From Paraburkholderia sp. BL9I2N2 (GTDB taxonomy: Bacteria > Pseudomonadota > Gammaproteobacteria > Burkholderiales > Burkholderiaceae), in the NCBI RefSeq assembly GCF_004339745.1, contig NZ_SMGP01000003.1:1098997-1162996 (forward strand): DNA of 64,000 bases, given 5' to 3'. The position numbers were made by a program, and so were the translations under genes. This document shows positions 36,674 through 45,612 of this stretch, piece by piece (the first letter of the stretch is position 1; each line of letters opens with the position of its first letter). The notes under the pieces were generated by a model, which was not told the origin of the DNA, made no database searches, and saw nothing but the letters and a program-made list of their open reading frames with translations.

Positions 36674-37158
36674 GTGCGAAACGCTAATGCGTCTCTCGTG
36701 ACGAACTGTCTCTGCGCGCTGCGGACTACGAATATCGGTCGCTGCGGGCAGGGACATTAATTGATTCTGGAGGCTTAGGCAGACTGAGACACCGACATGG
36801 TGGCGATCAAGGTCGGGCCGCCGATCCGCGCCTGGATTGTCGCATGCTTGCAGGCGCGCGGCGATGCGATCAGCGCATCCATCTGCTCGCGCGAAGGGAT
36901 CGCCTTGAGTGCGCTCAAGGCGTACTTCCGCGAATTCGTGACGCCGCGGTTTTCGTTGGCAAGCGAGACAGCGGGACTGATGCTGTCCTCCGCAATGACA
37001 TCGATGCACCGCCAATGATTCCCGCGTTCGTAGCTTGAATCATCGGCATGGAGCGATTCCCTACGCCGTATCCGTCGGCAACCGATTCGATGGTTTTTCC
37101 AACCCGAGCCGAGCGGCTATGTCTCGTAGTTCAAATCACAGGTGCCACGGCCACCACA
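36674..37158. other. Intergenic stretch with an unexplained open minus-strand frame
   Basis: About 480 bases. On the minus strand a frame ending in TAA at 36775-36777 stays open for over 110 codons. It reads protein-like segments such as CIDVIAEDSISPAVSLAN, KYALSALKAIPSREQMDAL and IQARIGGPTLIATMSVSQSA. There is no convincing start codon and I recognise no family, so it may be the end of a decayed gene. Confidence 0.4.
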
Positions 37159-37335
37159 CTAGATCGAATTATTCTCGGGTCGTCGCTCCCCAGCTTCCCG
37201 ATTCTCCGTCACGACTCGGCGAACTGCTTCCAAAAGGTCAGGGCGCGCCTCTGGGTCGGGGACTTCGATCAGCTTGCGTGGAGCCTTGGCGTGGGGCTTC
37301 AGCGTCACACCGTCAAGTTTTTGCGGCGCAGTCAT
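37159..37335 (-). CDS. Small basic/acidic protein of 58 residues, minus arm of the SOS-box cluster
   Basis: A 58-codon frame from ATG to TAG with GGAGACGA placed just upstream. It has a Lys-Pro-rich N-terminal half (KLDGVTLKPHAKAPRKL) and a helical C-terminal half (RPDLLEAVRRVVTENREAG). No signal or membrane segment is present. It follows the 60-residue gene by 69 bases on the same strand. I recognise no family. The ribosome binding site, codon choice and neighbours argue that it is real. Confidence 0.55.
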   Translation of the reverse strand: MTAPQKLDGVTLKPHAKAPRKLIEVPDPEARPDLLEAVRRVVTENREAGERRPENNSI

Positions 37336-37404
37336 AGTTCGTCTCCGGCTTCGATCACAGCTAATTCGGACGGCAGGCTCAGTCTTGCTTCTGGTTTCCG
37401 AAAA

Positions 37405-37587
37405 TCACGCCTTCGGATCTTTACTGACTGGGGAATTGTGGACTCCGTGAGTCGCGCGTCTCCAGGCTTCGTCGGCGCGTTGCTGGGCCGATCTCACGGT
37501 ATATGCGACCCCTTGCTTGCCTTTCGGAGCTGGCGAAAACGTCGAAGTCAGACCGGAAAATGTCCGGCGGACGGTCTTGCTGACCAT
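37405..37587 (-). CDS. Small basic protein of 60 residues, divergent from the SOS box
   Basis: A 60-residue basic protein with a Ser/Thr-rich start (VSKTVRRTFSGLTSTFSP) and a helical middle (YTVRSAQQRADEAWRRA). GCGGAG lies seven bases before the ATG. It begins 60 bases from the LexA-type box on the opposite side from the three plus-strand genes and could share that control. The function is unknown; the basic, short composition would fit a nucleic-acid-binding or phage-type protein, but that is a guess. Confidence 0.55.
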   Translation of the reverse strand: MVSKTVRRTFSGLTSTFSPAPKGKQGVAYTVRSAQQRADEAWRRATHGVHNSPVSKDPKA

Positions 37588-37647
37588 GGCGCGCTCCGCG
37601 TTTGTGTCGGAATGGTAAGTCTAGGCCTTTACGCGCAACTCGCGATA

Positions 37648-37663
37648 CTGTACGTTTACACAG
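37648..37663. promoter_or_regulatory. LexA (SOS) box
   Basis: The sequence TACTGTACGTTTACACAGTG (starting two bases before the interval) has the LexA core CTGT-N8-ACAG and matches the gamma/beta-proteobacterial consensus TACTGTATATATATACAGTA at most positions. It lies 19 bases before the first plus-strand small gene and 60 bases before the minus-strand one, in an otherwise non-coding gap. Confidence 0.72.
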
Positions 37664-37681
37664 TGCTTTGGCGAGTCCACT

Positions 37682-37777
37682 ATGGACGAGAGAACGCCTC
37701 AAGCGAAACCGCGCCCGCACTTCACGTTGCGCCAAGGGAGTCCGCGTCGATCCACTACGCCCTTAAGAGAGTGCTAA
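37682..37777 (+). CDS. 31-residue basic peptide, first gene after the SOS box
   Basis: A 31-codon frame (MDERTPQAKPRPHFTLRQGS and a Arg/Ser/Thr-rich tail) ending in TAA, whose last A is the first base of the next ATG (TAATG). Such overlap is a mark of translational coupling. Its ribosome binding site is weak (GGCGAG). It could be a leader peptide for the following two genes rather than a functional product. Confidence 0.45.
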   Translation: MDERTPQAKPRPHFTLRQGSPRRSTTPLREC

Positions 37778-37902
37778 TGGGAATCAGGGAAGCTCGCCGG
37801 ATTATCCGCAGCCTTTGGCATCAGCAACGAGAGTCAGGCGCACTGGAGTCGGTGGAGCGTGTCCAGTACGAAGAGGATGCGTTCATCCGTCGGGAGGATT
37901 GA
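37777..37902 (+). CDS. 41-residue small protein, second gene after the SOS box
   Basis: A 41-codon frame, MGIREARRIIRSLWHQQRES followed by an acidic half containing ESVERVQYEEDAFIRRED. An amphipathic basic helix precedes an acidic tail. AAGAGAG lies upstream and the start is coupled to the preceding stop. The stop sits one base before the start of the third gene. No family recognised. Confidence 0.5.
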   Translation: MGIREARRIIRSLWHQQRESGALESVERVQYEEDAFIRRED

Positions 37903-37903
37903 A

Positions 37904-38122
37904 ATGACCGATGAGTTGCGACGGCAACTCCGCGAAGTTGAGCAAGCCTTGGTGGCGCTTGAAGGCGTGATTGCAGTGCGACGAGAGTACATCTCGCTGC
38001 TTCAGCGTTTGGGATCTCGTGAGAAGGAGCTCGCGTCCCTCGACGCGCTTTTGACCGCCTGGTCACGTCTGCAGTCGCAGCGAGACTGCCTTGCCGCCGC
38101 TATCGCCAGTGGGGCCCGGTGA
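37904..38122 (+). CDS. 72-residue coiled-coil protein, third gene after the SOS box
   Basis: A 72-residue protein that is almost entirely charged heptad-like helix: LRRQLREVEQALVALEGV, then YISLLQRLGSREKELASLDALL and a final Leu/Ala-rich helix. Two antiparallel or dimeric coiled coils are likely. GGGAGGATTGAA gives the strongest ribosome binding site of the cluster. It has no membrane segment. I recognise no family; a short coiled coil could be an inhibitor or adaptor, which is speculation. Confidence 0.65.
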   Translation: MTDELRRQLREVEQALVALEGVIAVRREYISLLQRLGSREKELASLDALLTAWSRLQSQRDCLAAAIASGAR

Positions 38123-38205
38123 TTAGCGTTGGGGAATGTCCAGGTCGCATGTCGATTGATATCGATTGCGGTTGAGCGCAAGGCAATGGCATGCGCGCCC
38201 CAGGG

Positions 38206-38652
38206 TTAGGCGCCATGCCCGAGCTCTTGAGCGAGCCCGATGAGGATTCCTTCGGGGCCCCGGATGTAGCAGAGCCGATACGTGTTTTCGTACCGGGTCA
38301 CTTTGCCGACGAGTTCCGCCCCGCGTTTACCGAGACGGGCGAGCGTATCGTCGATGTCCTCCACGGTAAACATGACGCGTAAGTAACCAAGGGCGTTCAC
38401 CGGGGTGCGACGGTGATCGGCGACCACAGGTGGCGCAAGGAAGCGGGACAGCTCGAGCCGGCTGTGACCGTCCGGCGTACGCATCATGGCAATTTCGACA
38501 CGCATGCCGCGCAATCCAGTGACGCCATCTGCCCAGTCTCCTTCGATTGGGGCGCGCCCCTCCAGCTCAAGGCCAAGTTCAATAAAAAACTCAATGGCGG
38601 CATCGATGTCTTCAACCACGATGCCGACGTTGTCCATACGCTTCACCGTCAT
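38206..38652 (-). CDS. VOC-family (glyoxalase/bleomycin resistance) protein
   Basis: A 148-residue vicinal-oxygen-chelate protein with two beta-alpha-beta-beta-beta modules: DNVGIVVEDIDAAIEFFIELGLELEG at the start and LGYLRVMFTVEDIDDTLARLGKRG in the middle. The fold binds a metal between modules. Candidate ligands include Glu in RVEIAMM or LELSRF. Typical roles are lactoylglutathione lyase-like, dioxygenase or antibiotic sequestration; nothing here decides. It stands alone downstream of an EVE remnant. Confidence 0.9.
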   Translation of the reverse strand: MTVKRMDNVGIVVEDIDAAIEFFIELGLELEGRAPIEGDWADGVTGLRGMRVEIAMMRTPDGHSRLELSRFLAPPVVADHRRTPVNALGYLRVMFTVEDIDDTLARLGKRGAELVGKVTRYENTYRLCYIRGPEGILIGLAQELGHGA

Positions 38653-38692
38653 GATGTCTCCTTGGCGCCTGGCTCAAGCGCCGATCGTAATG

Positions 38693-38851
38693 CGTCGTCA
38701 GCAGAAACCTGTCGCCAATATCGATGTTGCGACGGTTTCCACAACTCCAATACACATCGTAGGGCTCGTTGTTATTGACACGGTAGATACCATCCGCGTG
38801 GTCTACCCAAGTCCGCCTTTTTGGATTACAAGAGAAGAGATATGCAGCCAT
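38693..38851 (-). pseudogene. Remnant: N-terminus of an EVE-domain protein
   Basis: From an ATG the minus strand reads MAAYLFSCNPKRRTWVDHAD, then YRVNNNEPYDVYWSCGNRRN and IDIGDRFLL. This matches the start of EVE-domain proteins (LFTWNPKRWPW, WSCGxxRxIxxGDRxFLL), which bind modified cytosine and often belong to McrA/HNH-type restriction enzymes. After about 52 codons the frame continues into unrelated sequence that overlaps the VOC gene, so the nuclease part has been lost. Confidence 0.72.
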
Positions 38852-38859
38852 GCCTTATG

Positions 38860-39597
38860 ACCTGTGTTTTAATTTACCGTTTTACACGTTTTAATTACGA
38901 AGGCAAAGGATCAATCTATCGTCCGCACTTTCGTGTGCATTGTCCCTCGAACTATGACGACATGCCTCACGCCAGATTTAGCATCGCCTTTATGCCAAAT
39001 GCGGCCCCAGACCGAATCTCCATCTCCGATTCATATGCACGTCTGCTTATCTCGACGACAGCATATTGCTATTCAAAGTTACGGTGTATGTATGCCTTGG
39101 TTAGCCCGTCCAGCGTATTTTCACCCGACGCGAACTTTCGCAACTCGTCCAACCCCAAGCCGCCCTGACGCGTGACTTGTCAGCCGTTCGATGATTTCAT
39201 TCATTTCGAATCTTCAAAGTCAACGGAATAAGGCGTCTCCGCTCATAACCTTCGCCGTCGCATTCCTCTTCCCTAAGTCTCAATCACTACTTGTCGTGCT
39301 GAATGCATTGGGCTTTGTGCGTTTAACGCATTTAATCCCCAATAATTTTTAACGGCGACCATCATTCAGCATAAAAACGCATCGTATTAGTAAAAGTACT
39401 GATGCTGTAGTCAGACTACATTCCTACATTACTCAGCACGGAGAGTCGCTACAGTCAATCAGATGGTCCCGATTTCGTTCGGGCCGGCAAACGTTTGCGC
39501 AGCCACCCTGCGTCGCCAGCCTTCGTGTCCGGTATGAACCTATCGGACTCGCTCCGCTTCCGCATTCCAACAAAAGCAGAATCTCGGAGAGACAGAT
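38860..39597. other. Long AT-richer gap with a possible broken small gene
   Basis: About 740 bases, clearly richer in A+T than the surrounding genes. On the minus strand around 39070-39230 an ATG frame MNEIIERLT and, after a frameshift, RQGGLGLDELRKFASGENTL and DGLTKAYIHRNFE look like one small protein with a few bases inserted. Nothing else is recognisable. The last part presumably holds the promoter of the beta-glucosidase gene. Confidence 0.4.
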
Positions 39598-41811
39598 ATG
39601 CAGAAGAAAATATGGCCAGCGGTCGCGTTAGCGGCCGCCGTGTGCGTCGCGGCCCGTGCGGATGTACTCGACTTTCCACTCGATTTCGCGCCCACTTCAA
39701 GTGCGGTGAACGCGTTCGGATCGGCGGCCGCGCATCGGCGCGCCGACACCCTCGTCAGCAAGATGACGCTCGACGAAAAGCTGCAGTTCATTCATTCGGA
39801 ATACGCAATGTCCGCCGTGCCGGGAGGCGGTGCGGGCTTCATTCAAGGGGTACCGCGCCTCGGCATTCCCGACCTGAACATGGTCGACTCCGCGACGGGC
39901 TCCGGCAGCACATCGCAGGCCAGCGCGACCTTCCCGGCAACGATCGCACTTGCGGCAAGCTGGGACCGCCGCCTGTCTTCCAATTTCGGCAGACAGGTTG
40001 CGATAGAACTGCGTGCACAGGGCTTCGGAATGGGACTTGGCGGGGGCACGAATCTCGCGCGCGAGCCGCGCGGCGGCCGGCTGTTCGAGTACCTCGGCGA
40101 AGATCCGGTGCTCGCCGGCGAGATGCTCGCCGAGCGCACTGACGGCACGCAGCGCGAGAAGGTCATCGCCACGATCAAGCACTACGCCGGCAATGAGCAG
40201 GAACATAACCGGGGGGGCGGCAATAGCCAGATCGACGAGCGCACGTTGCGCGAACTCTATCTATTGCCGTTTGAAATTGCCGCAAGACGCGCGCAGCCGG
40301 GCAGCGTGATGTGCAGCTATAACCGGCTCAACGGCGACTATGCGTGCGAGAACGCGCATCTGCTCAACGACGTGCTGAAGAACGATTGGCACTTTGAAGG
40401 ACAGGTCCAGTCGGATTGGGGGGCGACGCATAGCACGGCGAACGCGATCAACGCCGGCCTCGACGAGGAAGAGGACGTCGGTTCCACCGTCTATCTGACA
40501 CCCACGGCAGTTCGACAGGCGATCGCGAGCGGCTCGGTTTCGACCGCGCGCCTCGACGACATGGTGCGACGCAAGCTGTACGTGATGATCCGCATCGGCG
40601 TGATGGACGATCCTCCCAAGGGCGGCGCCACGATCGACTTCGCTGGCGCGAACGCATTCGTGCAAGCGGTCTCCGAGCAGTCGATGGTGCTGCTCAAGAA
40701 CGACAACAACCAGTTGCCGCTCTCCGCGGCCTCGCTTTCACGGATTGCGGTGATCGGCGGACACGCTGATGCGGCGGTGCTGACCGGCGGCGGGTCAGGC
40801 AACACACGTGATCCGGTCACGGGGGCATTCGCGGGTTGTGGCGGCTTGACGTTCGGCACATCGACCGGGTGCAGTTGGTGGACCAATCCGTGGCTGAAGC
40901 TGAACACGCCCATTGTTGCGGCGATTCGCGCGCTCGCGCCATCGGCGCAGGTGAGCTTTGCCGGCAACAGCGATCAGCAGACTCCCTTCCGTGCATACAC
41001 TCAACAGGAGATCAACCAGGCTGCGGCGCTCGCGGCCCGCTCGGATGTCGCAATTGTCGTCGTAGCGCAGCCGGCGGGTGAAGACTTTGGCGATTTGCAA
41101 AGCCTGAGCCTTGCGAATCCGTCGAACCAGGATGCGCTTGTCGACGCGGTCGCGCACGCCAATCCCCGCACGATCGTGGTCGTGGAAAGCGGCAATCCGG
41201 TGCTGATGCCGTGGAAGGATCGCGTGGCGGCGATCGTGGAAGCCTGGTATCCGGGTGAAGGCGGCGGCAATGCGATCGCGAACGTGCTGTTCGGTAAGGT
41301 CAATCCTTCCGGCAAGCTGCCCGTCACGTTCCCCGTGCGTGACCAGGATACGCCGACGTGGGGACAAAGCGGCGCGTTCGAGCCGGATCCCGTCTACGCG
41401 GAGAAGCTGAACATGGGCTACCGCTGGTACGACGCGAAAAACATCACGCCGATGTTCGAGTTCGGTTACGGGCTGTCGTACACGCATTTCTCGTACTCGG
41501 GGCTATCCGTCAAACATCGTCCTGACGGCGCGATCGACGTGTCGTTCACGGTGCGCAACGACGGCCGCATGGCGGGCGCGGAAGTGCCGCAGGTTTATCT
41601 CGGCGTGCCCTACCGCGACGAGCCGCCGCGACGTCTCGTCGGCTGGGAGAAAATCGGCCTGAACCCCGGCGAAGCACGCCACGTTCGCGTCACGGTCACG
41701 CCGCGCATGCAGAGCGTGTGGGACACGTCGCGCAATGGCTGGCGATATGTGCCGGGAGGGACCGTGTACGTCGGAGCGTCGTCGCGTGACATTCGGCTGC
41801 AAGGGAGCTGA
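39598..41811 (+). CDS. Secreted GH3 beta-glucosidase
   Basis: A 737-residue glycoside hydrolase family 3 enzyme with a signal peptide of 21 residues (ending AARA). The N-terminal TIM barrel contains the substrate-binding KHYAGNEQE near residue 194 and the nucleophile Asp273 in VQSDWGATHS. The alpha/beta sandwich domain follows (VLLKNDNNQLPL, GGGSGNTRDP, GEDFGDLQSL). A fibronectin-III-like C-terminal domain begins near EFGYGLSYTHFSYS. It would release glucose or related sugars from beta-glucosides in the periplasm or outside. AGAGAGAC precedes the start. It stands alone. Confidence 0.95.
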   Translation: MQKKIWPAVALAAAVCVAARADVLDFPLDFAPTSSAVNAFGSAAAHRRADTLVSKMTLDEKLQFIHSEYAMSAVPGGGAGFIQGVPRLGIPDLNMVDSATGSGSTSQASATFPATIALAASWDRRLSSNFGRQVAIELRAQGFGMGLGGGTNLAREPRGGRLFEYLGEDPVLAGEMLAERTDGTQREKVIATIKHYAGNEQEHNRGGGNSQIDERTLRELYLLPFEIAARRAQPGSVMCSYNRLNGDYACENAHLLNDVLKNDWHFEGQVQSDWGATHSTANAINAGLDEEEDVGSTVYLTPTAVRQAIASGSVSTARLDDMVRRKLYVMIRIGVMDDPPKGGATIDFAGANAFVQAVSEQSMVLLKNDNNQLPLSAASLSRIAVIGGHADAAVLTGGGSGNTRDPVTGAFAGCGGLTFGTSTGCSWWTNPWLKLNTPIVAAIRALAPSAQVSFAGNSDQQTPFRAYTQQEINQAAALAARSDVAIVVVAQPAGEDFGDLQSLSLANPSNQDALVDAVAHANPRTIVVVESGNPVLMPWKDRVAAIVEAWYPGEGGGNAIANVLFGKVNPSGKLPVTFPVRDQDTPTWGQSGAFEPDPVYAEKLNMGYRWYDAKNITPMFEFGYGLSYTHFSYSGLSVKHRPDGAIDVSFTVRNDGRMAGAEVPQVYLGVPYRDEPPRRLVGWEKIGLNPGEARHVRVTVTPRMQSVWDTSRNGWRYVPGGTVYVGASSRDIRLQGS

Positions 41812-41873
41812 AACTCGTACTCCCGTCACGAATCTGGGCGCATGCTGTTCCGCGCCTGGGAACATGGGCTGAC

Positions 41874-41901
41874 CCGCTCGCCAGCAGGAGTTGGCGAGCG
41901 G
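41874..41901 (+). terminator. Hairpin downstream of the beta-glucosidase gene
   Basis: A perfect ten-base stem, CCGCTCGCCA and TGGCGAGCGG, around an eight-base loop, about 60 bases after the stop. There is no T run, so it could be a factor-independent pause or an mRNA end-stabilising structure shared with the convergent mdt operon. Confidence 0.5.
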
Positions 41902-41985
41902 CGCGCGGGCCGTCAACGATTTGGCTCACAGTGCCAAACGACCGTTCTTGGTTCACCATGACAAATTTCGACTCGAACCCGACAC

Positions 41986-42018
41986 GGGACGGGACGGGAC
42001 GGGACGGGACGGGACGGG
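41986..42018 (+). repeat. GGGAC pentanucleotide tandem repeat
   Basis: Six uninterrupted GGGAC units followed by GGG, lying between convergent genes. Every unit offers a G3 run with a two-base spacer, so the plus strand could form G-quadruplexes. The unit size makes slippage in copy number likely between strains. Confidence 0.95.
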
Positions 42019-42067
42019 CAACGAACCTGTCATCCGTGAGCGAGAGAACCCGCGCGGCTCATCGCGA

Positions 42068-43551
42068 TTATGACTGCGCGTCGACTGCCGCCTGATAACC
42101 ACCGCCCAGCGTCTTCGTGAGCGCAATGGACGTCTGAAGACTCTGGCCCGTCAGTTCAAGCAACGCAAGTTGTTCCTGAATCGCCGACTCGCGCGCCTCT
42201 TCCACCTGCAGCCTGTCGACAAGTCCGCGCCCATAGCGGGCCGATGCGCTGTCGAAAACAAACCGCACGTCCTGGAGCTTTTTCTGCTGCATCGCGGTCC
42301 GTTCACTCAGGTCTTTCAACGCACTTCCGTTTTGCGCCACATCCCGGACGGCATTCAGTACGGCCTGGTTATATTGCAGAATGGTGGCGTTGCTCGATGC
42401 ACGCTCGCCGCCAAGCGACGCGTTCAGACGGCCGCTGTCGAACACCGGCAGATATAGGCCTGGTGCGATATTGATCTGCTGGCTTGCATGAAGAAAAAGT
42501 TGAGACAGGTCCAACGCGTTGAAGCCGAAGAACGCCTTGATATCGAAGCTCGGATAGAACGCCGCCTTTGCTGCGTCCACGCGTTTCAAAGATGAAACGA
42601 CATACCAATGCAACGCCTGCAAATCAGGGCGGCGCGCAAGCAGTTGAAAGCCGAGACTGTCCGGAACGCCCGTCGCAACAATGGGCAGAGGCCGCGACGC
42701 CAAATTGCCGAGCCCCCCGAATCCGCGCCTATCAGCGCGCGAAGCGACTCCCGCCCGTTCGTCACCTGCTCGGATGTCTGCGCGATCTGCTGATCCACCG
42801 TCAGAAGCTTCGCTTCTGCCTGTTTGGCCGTCGTGTCGGGCTCGAGTCCGCGTGCGAATCGCGAACGTTGCGCATCGACTTCGATCGAGATCGCGTCTCT
42901 TTGCTGTTTGAGCAGATCGATCTCGGAGCGCGCGGTTTGCACGACGTAGTAGATTCGCGCGATGTCTGTCGAAAGCTCGAGCGCCACTTCCGCTTCCTCC
43001 GCCTTTTGCGCGTTCTGGACCCCCACGGCCGCCGCAATCTCTGCCCGGTGCCGCCCCCAGATGTCCAGGTCCCACGCGCCGTCGAAACCGACCAATCCCG
43101 TCGTATACCAGGGACCATTCGCGCCGATCGCCGGATCGGACCCCGCGTATGCGCTCAGGAATCCATGAGATGAGACACGCTCGCGGTCGATGGCTCCAGT
43201 CGCGGCGAGTTGCGGCCCGGCTGCCGCCACCGCCAGTTCTGCCTGCGCATGAGCCTGCGCCACACGTTGGCGTGCGAGTGCCATCGTCGGAGACGCCACC
43301 AGAGCACGGTCGATGAGGGCAGTCAGTTGCGGGTCGTCGTACTGAAGCCACCATTTGTCGGACGGCCAGTCGCCGGTGGGCAAATCGAGCTTCGGCGAAA
43401 GCTGCACCCGAGCCGCCTCGACCTGCGGAACGGCACCGCTGTCGTGAAGAATCAACGCACAGCCGCTGAGCAGTGCGGCACAAGCGATGGCGCAGCATCC
43501 TGATTGCAAGGCACCACGGCCACGCCACACGGCGAACATCGCATCATTCAT
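42068..43551 (-). pseudogene. mdtP: mdtP-type outer membrane efflux lipoprotein, frameshifted
   Basis: Two overlapping frames together give one NodT/MdtP-type outer membrane factor of about 494 residues. The N-terminal frame has a lipobox LLSGC near residue 31, KLDLPTGDWPSDKWWLQYDD and WDLDIWGRHRAEIAAA. The C-terminal frame has GFQLLARRPDLQALHWYVV, GLYLPVFDSGRLNASLGG and YGRGLVDRLQVEEARES. They meet at residue ADSGG: six C's at 42713-42718 stand where seven are needed. The gene overlaps the mdtO stop by eight bases. A single-base homopolymer deletion may be real or a sequencing error; as given, the product is truncated. Confidence 0.85.
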
Positions 43552-45609
43552 GGTGTGTGCCTGCTCGAAGCGTTAATGGGTAGGAGCTATCGTTCTCCAA
43601 CCAGTCCGGCAAGTTCGATACCGCTCGCAGAACACGGTTGATTTCGTCGCCCAGCTCCGCCTCGCGGCCACCAACGCCGTCAGCGTCAACATGTCGTGCC
43701 AACACGCGGGGAGTTCTGGCGGAAGGTTCCGGCGCCGTCAGTCCGGCTGCATATTGCTCGATGGCGGAGACAGCATTGGAAGCGGAATCGCACACAGCAA
43801 CACGGGCACGCGCCGAAAGCCGAGTCCTGGTAACATCGAACGCACTTCGAAAGGCATCGGCCGCCAGCAACAGTTCACGGGCACCTGCAAGCACCGAATT
43901 CGCGCGAAGCGTGACGCGCTCTTCTTCGCCTTCACGCCAGGTCGGTTCGAGCGCCACGCGCAAGAGCATACCTTCGCAGTCGCTGAGCGCGGCCCACGCG
44001 GCCATTCGTTGCTTGCCGATTGTTGTCTGATCTTCCGTCGACTGCCCCAACGCAAGGAGTTTCGCTATCGACGCGAGACTGGTCGAAAGCCTCCGTCTGA
44101 GCAAGGTCGCCTCGCCTTCCGGCCAGATGCACACCTGCACGAAGGTCGCGACAGCAATGCCGAGGAAGATGCCGACCATGCGATCCCGAACCTCGGTCAG
44201 GTCATACGTCGGGGCGAATTGTTCGAGGAATGCCAGCGAAAACGTGAACATCAATTGCACGCCCGCGTAGCTGATGCGTTCAGAACCTGCTGCTATCCAC
44301 GCGCCTGTGAACAGGACGGGCACAACGACCACGAGCAGCGCTGCGATACCGTCAATCTGCGGAAGAATGAAAACGATCTCGAAGAGCGCAAGCAGGCTTC
44401 CAGACACGGCTCCCCAGAAGCGCAGCATGGACCGCCGGCCCGACGCACCAAGACTGGGTTGGGCCACGACGAGGCACGTCAGCATTACCGTATGAACGCC
44501 CTGCCATCCGGCCGCGTTGTAGAAGACATAGCACACGAGCACGGCCAGCAAGGTCTTGAGCGAAAACTGGACGTAGACAGGGTTGCTCAAAGCGTCGGAC
44601 GCGACTATGGGCTGGCCAGGCGGCATGTGCATCGCGTCGGCCTGCGCGACCTTGAACGCATCAAGCTCCAGGAACGTACGTCGCATCGCCAGCAACGCCC
44701 AGGGCATGCCGGCGGTAGACGCCTCGCGTGCGGCAAGCGGAAGTAAAAACGGTTCGTCTCTTTTGATCGAATCGACCAATGCCGCGCACCCGTCGCCCAG
44801 GGAGACCACGCCCATCGCAAGAGGCCCCGAGTTGCCCGACAGCGGGCGCAGGTTCGATGCAGCCATGTATAGATTCGACACGGCCGTCACGGTCGCGAGA
44901 TCACGCGCCTCAGCAAGCGCGTTTCGCTTGCCACGCATCGCGGTAAATCTCAGCAGCTTTTGCAGCGAAGTCGTGGCGGCTTCCATGTCGAGCGCTTTTA
45001 ATGGAGGAAGCGCGGATGCACCGTCGCGCAGCGCGTCCAGTCTCGCCTGCACCGCAGCGAGCTCCGACACCATCATCCGGCGCAGCTGTTGGCGGGGCTC
45101 CATCGGCAGCAGTAGCGTATTGATGACCAATGTGAGAGCAATCGGGTAGCACACGGCAACCCACACCCATAGCGTCTCGCGGACAATCCCTTCGGCGTTC
45201 TGCGTTACGTCGACGAACGTCTGCACGTAAATGACGATGAGGGCCGCGATAAAGAAAACGATGCCGAACTGGAACACGCGCATCGCATACACGCAACAGA
45301 AAAAAATATGATGCTGGCGACTACAATCCGCAATAGCGGATAGTCGAACGTCCATTTAAGCAATAGCACTGTGCAGCCAGTCGCGAGCGTAATGCCCACG
45401 AAAAACAGAATGCCGATCATGCGTGTGATGACGACGTTCGACTGGGTCACGTAAAACACCACAATGAGTGACAGGGCAAGGTACGGCACCTGAAGCGTCA
45501 TCGACGCTACGATCACGACGGCCGCACTGGCGATGCAACGCAAGGCGACGTTCATCCGGCCGGGAAATGGCGACAGCCCGTCGCGCAGGAACAGGAGCAA
45601 TTGACTCAT
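43544..45609 (-). pseudogene. mdtO: mdtO-type FUSC efflux protein, frameshifted
   Basis: Two frames join to one FUSC-family inner membrane protein of about 688 residues, close to the length of E. coli MdtO. The first frame covers residues 1-105 with MNVALRCIASAAVVIVASMT and YLALSLIVVFYVTQSN. The second continues at YAMRVFQFGIVFFIAALIVI and includes the second membrane block near VYVQFSLKTLLAVLVCYVFY. The break is in a run of seven A's at 45300-45306 where eight would restore the frame. The gene follows mdtN by three bases. It is the second homopolymer deletion in this operon. Confidence 0.85.
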
Positions 45610-45612
45610 CTG

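Noticed and set aside
37080..37200. Possible tRNA-like stretch with GTTCAAATC
   Set aside because: GTTCAAATC recalls a T-loop, but the flanking bases do not form acceptor, D or anticodon stems.
37048..37902. A 284-codon plus-strand frame ending at 37902
   Set aside because: It runs antisense to two better-supported small genes and across the LexA box. Only its last 41 codons, from a coupled ATG, look like a gene.
42745..43528. N-terminal part of the frame that ends as mdtP
   Set aside because: The first 250 or so residues are out of frame with the real gene and very Arg-rich; the true N-terminus lies in another frame upstream of the C-run deletion.
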